64,000 nucleotides of DNA from Blastobasis lacticolella (Eukaryota > Arthropoda > Insecta > Lepidoptera > Blastobasidae), in assembly GCA_905147135.1 (NCBI GenBank), contig LR990048.1, forward strand, positions 1,906,563-1,970,562, read 5' to 3'. The notes under the pieces were generated by a model. The model ran no database searches. It saw only the letters and a list, made by a program, of their open reading frames with translations, and was not told the origin of the DNA. Below, in pieces: positions 56,801 to 64,000 of the stretch. Position 1 is the first letter of the stretch, and each line of letters begins with the position of its first letter. Position numbers and translations under genes: made by a program.

Positions 56801-57112
56801 GAAACAATGATAAGCAATCTTCTGCGTCAAACATTAATGTATTATTGCCAAATAAAATGTACGATACACTTTGTAATCCTAGTTAATATATCTGTTATAC
56901 AATGTTGTGATAAATTTCAACAGTTATGGTAGTAGAGATAAAACATATCACATTTATGGTAGTTGTTCAAAACTACTGTACTTAAATTACAATTATGCTT
57001 GTTTGTAACATCGATTTGGCAAAAAATATCGTGCATTTCAAATTTACTCACTGTATCCGTGCAGTTATGACTTCATTTATGTAGGTATGTACAAGCGTAA
57101 CAATTATCTTGG

Positions 57113-57455
57113 AGTCAATACTCCGGTTATGCTCTTGCGCGTGAGAGTCCGCGAGCCACCTTGACAATGATCCAGGATTTGTCTGATCAGTAGGCCTAGC
57201 ACAAGTTGCTCTCGCGCGCGATAAGCGAGAAAAGCGCGACATAGGTATTGCTATCTCTTTCGTCTTGGTATTGAGAGAAAGAGATTAACGCTCTCACGCG
57301 GCGCGAGCTTTATCGCGGAAACACACTTGTGCTAGGGCCACTGGTATTATGCAGTAAATCGACTGCCGTAAGACCTACGTGACCCTCTTAACGGAGGAAT
57401 AACCAGATAGGATCATAGTCACCTACTCCGTCGCCTAAATGTGCGATATACGTAT
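57113..57455 (-). mobile_element. SINE-A, old, interrupted by a MITE
   Basis: Reversed SINE-A pieces 57113-57190 ('tggagtcaatactccggtta', 'acaatgatccaggatttg') and 57342-57455 ('aaatcgactgccgtaagacc', 'gtgaccctcttaac'). The break between them holds a TIR element. Confidence 0.75.
57191..57341. mobile_element. ~150-bp MITE with CCTAGCACAAGT termini
   Basis: The left end taggcctagcacaagt and the reverse complement of the right end tggccctagcacaagt agree at 14 of 16 positions. Inward lie 'gcgcgataagcgagaaaag' and 'gagctttatcgcgg'. The centre is self-complementary ('tatctctttcgtcttggt' against 'gagagaaagagat'). The element is CG-rich relative to its host. Confidence 0.8.
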
Positions 57456-57694
57456 GACATAGCTTTTGCCGCGACTTCAGCTATAACATCCCAGACCCGT
57501 TCCCTCGGAAAGCACAATTAATTTCAGGATAAACTATAGCCTATAAATACTATTCTGAGGTAAGCTCGAATGAAATAAGCAAAGGTTTAAAAGAACGTTT
57601 CTCGCTCGTTCGATTCTGATGTGATATGAGCTTCCAAGCTGTGGCAGATCCCATGTTACATTGTTTCCTATTGAGGTCTCTTCACGCATTGCTG

Positions 57695-57780
57695 GTGCTT
57701 CACTGGTGTTGCTGATGTACATAGGCAACAGTGACCACTTTTCATCAGGTGTCCCGCTTTCTTGTTTGTCTTTGCATGAT
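57695..57780 (+). mobile_element. LINE 3' coding scrap
   Basis: 'ctggtgttgctgatgtacat', 'tgaccacttttcatcaggtg', 'cccgctttcttgtttgtctt'. Confidence 0.6.
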
Positions 57781-58289
57781 CCTTCACGCAAACAAACTAA
57801 CAAAAATCATTACAAACTTTCACATTTATAATATTAGAAAGATTAGTTGGACATATACGAAAAATTTACAGATATTCAGTCCGTCAAGCTTAACTTAACA
57901 TTCTAATGTGGGTGTCTCCTTCTGACGCAACACTTCCTCTGAATACGAAATACAGTACTGCCTTAAAAGGGCTTTGATCGAGAACTGCTCAGATAAAGCT
58001 GGATGTGAAAGCTGTATTGCATATTTATTATAAGCTGCCTACTTTTATAATGAGTTATATGCTTACTGAACTTAGAGCAGTGTTCCTTAAAGTGGGGTAT
58101 GCGAGCCCCTGGGGTTCACCATTCGACGGTAGGGTGTTCGCGACAAGATTTACGTAATGCTGGCTGTATGACTGGCAGGCGCAAAGCGGTGAATTTCCTT
58201 TTACCATTTACTACAACACACTTTACCATAAGTTTGAGAAATCCTGACCTAGAGCATCTTCGCGTAATGTCATCAAAAAGTACCGAGTA

Positions 58290-58500
58290 CGATCCTTAGT
58301 GCAGCTATGTACCATGATTTTTCTGAGTTATGTACATAAGTTTTATTTTATTTACTAAGGTGTTATGAGGGTATACATCGTGAGCAGTATTAAGACCACT
58401 TAATGTGTAACCATGATCCAATCTGTTCAGGTTAGGTATTGTTATCAGGGTCACAGAGGTCAGATATCGCTCTACTATAACTAGCTACCTCGGCTTTCTG
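58290..58500 (+). mobile_element. SINE-A, heavily degraded
   Basis: 'tttctgagttatgtacataa', 'taatgtgtaaccatgatcca', 'cagggtcacagaggtcagat'. The tRNA-like head survives only as 'accgagtacgatcc'. Confidence 0.6.
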
Positions 58501-59285
58501 CGTTTGGTTTCTGGTTTTCTGAAAACGGCGAATGGGTACGATTTATTTAGATTAGTAATTTTTTGTCAGAAATAAAGCGGTTGCCAGTACGGTCACAAAT
58601 AGCCAGGCAACAACAAAAGTCTTACCAGGCACGTTATATTGTAGTGTATAAAAGTGTTTTAATCTATAATACGATATATTCTGTTTGGTAGTAACGAACG
58701 GATGATTTTCAGGGCGATTTTAAATTGAAAACTCAATCGAAGTAGTTTACAGTCTTCGCGGAAAAAGTTTGCAAGATATTTGCATTAGTTTTTGCGGCAT
58801 CTCCCAGCAGTTATTTTTAACTTTTGGCTTCGACCCGTGCCGTATTTTATATCGGATTCCGCAGCTAACAATAAAAGATAAAAATATATTTAAAAAAAGA
58901 TACATAGAGGTAAATTTAAAAATAACAGCAACAATTATTAAGTCCATTAGCATAATCCAGTTCATCGTGTGTCCATTTCGACCAGAAACCAGTATTGCCT
59001 GTTTGCAGCATCACCATGAATAAATCTTCCCACTCATACTAACAATATTGAGCAGAGTGTAGGTCTGTTTGTAATCGAAAATAATTCTACCAATGGGAAA
59101 CGAACTGTGTTTGTCTATATGTTGCATTTTCACGCCTAAATTGCTGAACATATTTGTGTATTTTTCAGAGAAAAAACTTGTCCCAAAAAAAAATTCGCGA
59201 GTTATATTCGAACTAGGTAGTTTTTAACCCCCGACGTGAACGGAAAGGTATTATAAGATCTGTGTATCTGTTTCTTTATTCTTTA
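58501..59285. other. No gene seen; spacer
   Basis: Nothing recognisable. Confidence 0.5.
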
Positions 59286-59402
59286 TCCTTTAATCTTTAT
59301 TGTACACAAACATGACATAATGATACAGTGCAGTAACAGAGATGTACAAAGGCGAGCTTGACTCATTAATTGAGTTTTCTACCAGCAAACCTTGGAGTCA
59401 TA
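59286..59402 (-). mobile_element. LINE 3' UTR
   Basis: Reversed: 'tttaatctttattgtacaca', 'gatgtacaaaggcgagcttg', 'ctaccagcaaacctt'. Same family as 60693-60795. Confidence 0.65.
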
Positions 59403-59812
59403 GGAATAGGTTTCTTTGTGTATCTGTCTGTGGCAGCGTAGCTGTCGAACGAATTTACCGATATGGATGCGGTTATCTGTTTTAAAGCTTTGTTTCATTA
59501 CAATCGGTTTTGTTCTTTAGAAAATATTTGAGTTTATGTAAACATGGTCGGTGATAATCTGACTTTTTCCGTCGATTAGGTTATAAATAAGTAATTGCTT
59601 GTTATCTGGCGTCCGTTTGCTTGCTTGCTGCTAAATAGGCTATCTTGAACTTTATCAGCAGGTGGTGAAGCAGGCCCTCAAGATTATGCCAGTATGGTCG
59701 TGCGGTTCATACATATATAACTACATATCTTTTCCTGATAGAGGCTTTTTGTATTTTATTGACATAAATTAATTTTCTGTTATCTCCACTAGCTCAAATT
59801 CATCAGTATTCG

Positions 59813-60155
59813 TGATGATTGCGATTTCAATAAGTAATAACTTTATATCTCCTTTTAGAGAAATTCCCCATTTAGAGACGTAACCATTTTCAGATCTTAT
59901 AATTATAGTGATCTCTGATGATTGAGATTCCAATTTGTATCAATTTGATATCCCCATTTGGAGAAATTCCCAATTTGAGACGTCCCCATTTTCAGATCTC
60001 ACTATTATAGTTATATGTAATGATTTAATTTACTATTTGTACCATCTTGAAAACCCCATTTAGAGAAATTCCCTATTTTTCGGTTTCCACATTTTAGATC
60101 ACACCATTATAGTGATATCTGCTTATTGAGATTCCTGTTTGTAACAGCTTGTTTT
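59813..60155. repeat. Degenerate ~103-bp tandem repeat, about 3.3 copies
   Basis: The marker 'gagaaattcccc/gagaaattccc' occurs at 59858, 59961 and 60063 (periods 103 and 102). Each is followed by 'ttcagatct'/'ttagatca', then 'attatagtgat' or 'attatagttat', then 'gattgagattcc'-like blocks in the same order. Confidence 0.75.
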
Positions 60156-60692
60156 GATGATTTATTGCTTAACTTGGTTAACTAATGTAACGTTCTTTCA
60201 TATCTTATTGTGTTATGCTACGTAGTGACAATTGGGAACACAGTGATCACTAATAATGGCGATTACTGAAGACGTCGCAAATTTGGGAATTGCTCTAAAA
60301 GTAATTAGATGTTGATGTCCTCTCAATTATTACTGCATGCCATAAAATAATGTGGTACGAAAGTATCTATAAAATAGTAAACCAAGCTAAACGATACATC
60401 ACTGCTGTTATCGTAATCAACAAAGACCCAGTCGCGGGACAGACAGTTGTCTGTCTGTTCGTAGATAAAAAATCACTCTATGGAAAACTTTACTGAAATC
60501 TTCAATATGACTTGTTTCATTACGAGAAGTGTTCAATGCTCGTAGGTATATTTGTTGTTTATGTTATTGCATTTTATACCAGAGTCACCAATTCAATTAC
60601 CATTCTGGGTATTTGTAGGAAATAATAACAAATACTGTGTAAAATATTAACGAAAACAGAGCTTAGGGATTCCATCTTGATTTAATTAAACG

Positions 60693-60795
60693 TGTGTACA
60701 CTCTTTATTGCAACAACATAGTAGATCACAAAAGAAAACACTTATAAGGCGAGCTTATCCCACAACGAGATCTCTTCCAGCTAACCTTAGACAAG
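60693..60795 (-). mobile_element. LINE 3' UTR
   Basis: Reversed: 'gtacactctttattgcaaca', 'ataaggcgagcttatcccac', 'gatctcttccagctaacctt'. Confidence 0.65.
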
Positions 60796-61160
60796 TCGAA
60801 AGGAGGAATTAGTATTTGAACACATATATCCCAGTTAACAACATAGCCATCAGTATGAAGTTATTGTTAATCTTCTGAATAAACAAAATGACCTAAGTAA
60901 TTAAAATTGTATGAATGGTAGTCTGTCCAAAATAGCCTGTAAATCAAAGGCGAATGACATACAATCAACTAAACTGGAAAAAGAAACTAGTATTAATGCT
61001 ACTATAAAGAGTCGTATGGACAGATGTGTATTATTGCTGCTAAGACTTTTATTTTTGCATTTTATTATTTTCAGCTGACGAACCAGGGTAAGGTACGTAA
61101 GACATGCTGAAGGCATAGGTTAAAAAGGTTAAAAATAACTGTAGGTACAGCTTATATTGA

Positions 61161-61245
61161 GAGCGTCGGTGGCCTAATGGCTTGCGGGGTCCACTCGTAA
61201 GCGAGAGGTACCGGGTTGGATTCCCAGTGCCGCCACACACGCACA
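61161..61245 (+). mobile_element. SINE-A, tRNA-like head only
   Basis: 'gagcgtcggtggcctaatgg', then 'actcgtaagcgagaggtacc' and the B-box-like gggttggattccc. Only the 5' tRNA-related part is present. Confidence 0.7.
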
Positions 61246-61283
61246 ATAGTTGAGTAGGTAGTTACTGACCTATGTTCTTCATC

Positions 61284-61545
61284 ACCATCACAGTCCATAA
61301 CAGTCCTTAGGGCCTCTTCCACGAAAAAATAGGTCATTGCTATTATCCCCAGATTTGGCAGGCGGGTTGGAGATCGCAGTGTAATAATATAACAATGGAA
61401 AATGCTGCTGCCCATTTTCCAGGATACGGAGACTCTTAGATTTTTGCCTCGAAAAGGTTAATCGCTTTGTACGACACCCACGAGTGAAAGGGTTGGTGAT
61501 GTTCTACTCTGCAGGACACCACACAGCCAATGTTCTGATCTATGT
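61284..61545 (-). mobile_element. SINE-B, full length
   Basis: 'cagtccataacagtccttag', 'ggcgggttggagatcgcagt', 'gctgctgcccattttccagg', to 'tctgcaggacaccacacag'. Confidence 0.8.
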
Positions 61546-61732
61546 TCTTATGGCGAGGGAAAATATGAAAGACTGAAAAGTGAAAACTATATTTTAAAAA
61601 AGGCTCTTGTTATTTGTACATTGACATCGAGACAAGACAGATTTTTAAAATTTATTAATTAAAAAAAAAGTATTTTGATTTATTTTGTTGACAAAACTCA
61701 AAACTCAAAAAAAAGCAACAAGCAAACCTTAC

Positions 61733-61884
61733 CGCCGACGCTAGTCGTATAAAGTTGATCACACGCCATTCAAGGCCGTCAACCTTGTAGCCTTCTGGCG
61801 ACCGCGTGGGCGCTTACCGCGATATTCGCCAATCGTGCGCCGGCGCCGACGCCCGTATCGAACGCGTGAATTCGCTTTACGCCG
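61733..61884 (-). CDS. Candidate Arg/Lys-rich (protamine-like) exon, partial
   Basis: This is a weak candidate. On the minus strand a strong acceptor (tttttattttattttt-type tract, then cag, ending at 61885) precedes a GC-rich stretch quite unlike its surroundings. In phase 0 it reads RRKANSRVRYGRRRRRTIGE, then YRGKRPRGRQKATRLTALNG, then Val and TGA: 41 residues with 17 Arg or Lys. That resembles the tail of a sperm protamine or other nucleic-acid-binding basic protein. A donor-like gtaagg follows at 61732, but no phase stays open through to it, so it would have to be a terminal coding exon. I found no upstream exon. It could equally be a GC-rich repeat fragment. Confidence 0.3.
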
Positions 61885-63010
61885 CTGAAAAATAAAATTC
61901 AAAAAAAAAAGAAAAGCAAGCCAGGACATGCTGGCCATGTGTGTGCTCGAATTTTGAATAATGTAATTTGGATTTCGTTTTCGTTTGAGTGTGTTCCTTG
62001 GCTGCCAGTGTTGTCGTGAGGTAGTATATTTTTTTGTATTGTTTTTTACTAAGTTTTTGATAATTTAGTTTGGTGAAGGTCATTACTTTTTTAAAATAGG
62101 TAGTTAAAATGGGACGATAGATAAAATGAAAAGTAGGACTAAATAAAAATTAGGTCAAATTACCAAAAAAAGTAATAAAAATGATGTTAAACATTGGCTC
62201 GGATATTTGTGGCATATAAAAAATAACTGACTTAATTCACAATAATGTGTAAATTAATTAGAGCATTAAATCATCACAGATGGCTTGTTATCAGTTACTA
62301 CTCCATATTTTATATAAACAATGTCGACACTTATTGGCTTTTCAACGTTATTTATCGATAAAATCATTATTCAATGCTCCAGCAGACTGTGAGATACTCT
62401 GCATGGATATTATATGATTTGATTCGTTTATTCATCGCCATACTTTGACATAAATTGTCCGCATTTTATCCTGTCTGACGATTATGTCCCATATTGATGA
62501 AACATATTTGCATGACTGCGACTTTACTTTTTTGTTTAACCTCATTGGAATGTATGAAATACCTATCGTAACGGGATAAAAAACTCGTGATCTATGGAGG
62601 TGCATCTACGCTAGTCCAAAAATTCGTTAAAACAACGAATTGTCGTATGCAACAGTTTTTAAGTGTTGTTTGGTTAACAATGATCAACGTCTGTTGCAGC
62701 AACAGCTTCTGGATTTTATTTTATTTTTTGTAAATATTTAGTTTTTTAATTTTGTTTTTTTCCTTCGTAATTAGTATTAGTTTTATTTAATTTATATATG
62801 TCATGTTAATATTTATTTATAAATAAATAATCTCTGTTTGCATAAACGATATTGTTGAACGAACGCATGTGCTGTGGGTACAAAGCAACATGTTTAAACA
62901 ATTTTGGTTTTGTGGAACGGTCAATGCCGCGTTACAAGAATCAATCCACAAACGGCAAGTTTGCTTTCAACAAAATCACCCGTTGTTGACTAATCAACAG
63001 CGGGTTTCAG
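61885..63010. other. No gene seen; AT-rich spacer
   Basis: The minus strand was scanned for an exon upstream of 61884; none could be supported. Confidence 0.4.
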
Positions 63011-63029
63011 TTTGGGATTATATCTATAT

Positions 63030-63340
63030 ATAAATAAATAAATAAAATAAAATAAATTTATTTCAGACAATGTCCATATTTGAGTTAGTAAACAAACAAT
63101 AACGACCCACAAACTACATTAGTATATCAAATATTTTACTGAGATTAATGTCAAATTTTAAATTAAATCACCTATACAAAATAAAATAAAATGCCAGTTA
63201 GAAATATAATAATTTAGAATATAAAATGTCAACGTGATACTAATTTAGATAACTTAGAATCTGGCATGTCAAAGTAATAATAATTTAGAATCCAAGCAAT
63301 ATATATAATGTCAAAATTAGTCTATTAAATTTGGAAATCA
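63030..63340. repeat. A-rich tract and short degenerate repeats
   Basis: (aaata)n at about 63030-63063. Then an 'atgtcaa ... taatttagaat' motif recurs roughly every 50-60 bp (about 63150-63345). Confidence 0.45.
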
Positions 63341-63761
63341 AAATGTCAATATCAGCAATACAATAATACATAATTAATCGGTGATTTAATTCAAGTACTT
63401 ACCCACTTTTTACATATAAAAAATGTTATTAGAGGTTACAAGCGATACCGGTTGAAAAAGTTCGCGACAGACACATTAATAGCATCTTTAAATACTCATT
63501 CGTGTATAAATAGTTGATGTAGCTGTAAAGTACTCGATAAAACTACATGGAAATAGAAAACGTGGTCTCCAAGTCAATAAACACTCGGCTATTGAGGTTA
63601 CCGATAATACTCTACGATTCACGGTAGAGTGCCGGCTTTCGAAAAAGGGCTAGCTGATAAACGTAGGTTGTGAATGGGTTAGATTATGAAATACGTATCG
63701 TTGGTGCATTGCGAAAAGGGCGTAAGGAGCTAAAAGGGCGTAAGTTAGATGGATAGATAGA

Positions 63762-63848
63762 TATATATAATGCTATTTTAGCTTTAAGTCCGCCAATGTA
63801 CTGTTTGTGCATGAAGAATAAATAAATAAATAAATAAATAAATAAATA
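63762..63848 (+). mobile_element. LINE 3' tail with (AATA)n
   Basis: 'tttaagtccgccaatgtact', 'gtttgtgcatgaagaataaa', then a pure (aata)n microsatellite to about 63848. Confidence 0.65.
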
Positions 63849-63849
63849 T

Positions 63850-63965
63850 ATTATTTATTGCACACATTAGAATAATGACATTAAATGTCCAACAAAAACC
63901 ATAACTAGTTGTGGGCAAAGGCGGCCTTATCGCTGCAAGCGATCTCAACCAGGAAACTTTTATCT
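63850..63965 (-). mobile_element. LINE 3' tail, reverse copy of 1060-1199
   Basis: 'ttatttattgcacacattag', then 'ccataactagttgtgggcaa' and 'aggcggccttatcgctgcaa'. The reverse complement aligns with 1085-1180. It abuts the A-rich tail of the preceding plus-strand LINE, tail to tail. Confidence 0.7.
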
Positions 63966-64000
63966 ACCTTCTAATGCACAGGCAAGTCAACAATATGGAC

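Noticed and set aside
61877..62083. 68-codon minus ORF as first exon of the protamine-like candidate
   Set aside because: It reads straight through the proposed acceptor and ends just inside the exon; no donor joins the two.

Overview
This is nuclear DNA from a multicellular eukaryote, almost certainly a moth or butterfly (Lepidoptera). It is AT-rich, has GT-AG introns with short coding exons, and is full of decayed non-LTR retrotransposon 3' ends and short tRNA-derived elements of the kind that litter lepidopteran genomes. I cannot name the species. There are no bacterial operons, CRISPR arrays or rRNA genes. The only tRNA-like sequences are the heads of SINEs.

Only two convincing host protein-coding genes are visible. 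(1) A complete nine-exon plus-strand gene, 29553-41103, encodes a 507-residue SLC17-type major facilitator transporter (insect 'putative inorganic phosphate cotransporter'/sialin-like group). All eight introns have GT-AG ends and all exon phases join in one frame. An acceptor site just upstream of its first coding exon implies at least one further 5' non-coding exon. A GC-rich stretch ending in a good donor (about 5760-5937) is one distant candidate. (2) An intronless minus-strand gene, 43631-45073, encodes a 480-residue protein with a basic N-terminus and a Pro/Tyr-rich remainder that I do not recognise. A third, weak candidate is a GC-rich minus-strand exon at 61733-61884 with an Arg/Lys-rich, protamine-like reading frame.

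Layout: 0-5.6 kb is a dead RT pseudogene and nested SINEs. 5.7-29.5 kb is gene-poor, with many SINE and LINE fragments, several TIR elements, and a GC-rich RT fragment at 25.2-26.1 kb. 29.5-41.1 kb is the transporter, with repeats concentrated in introns 1 and 7. 41.1-46.6 kb holds the orphan gene, flanked by two inverted copies of one TIR element. 46.6-64 kb is again repeats, including a 42-bp minisatellite beside a long foldback (56.0-56.8 kb) and a 103-bp tandem repeat (59.8-60.2 kb).

For convenience I name three short-element families. SINE-A is about 345 bp, with a tRNA-like head carrying A and B boxes. SINE-B is about 255 bp with no clear tRNA head. SINE-C is about 260 bp with a tRNA-like head. 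Target-site duplications show SINE-B inserted into SINE-C twice and into SINE-A once, so SINE-B was active last. These names are mine, not database names. No function links the two genes; they are simply neighbours.
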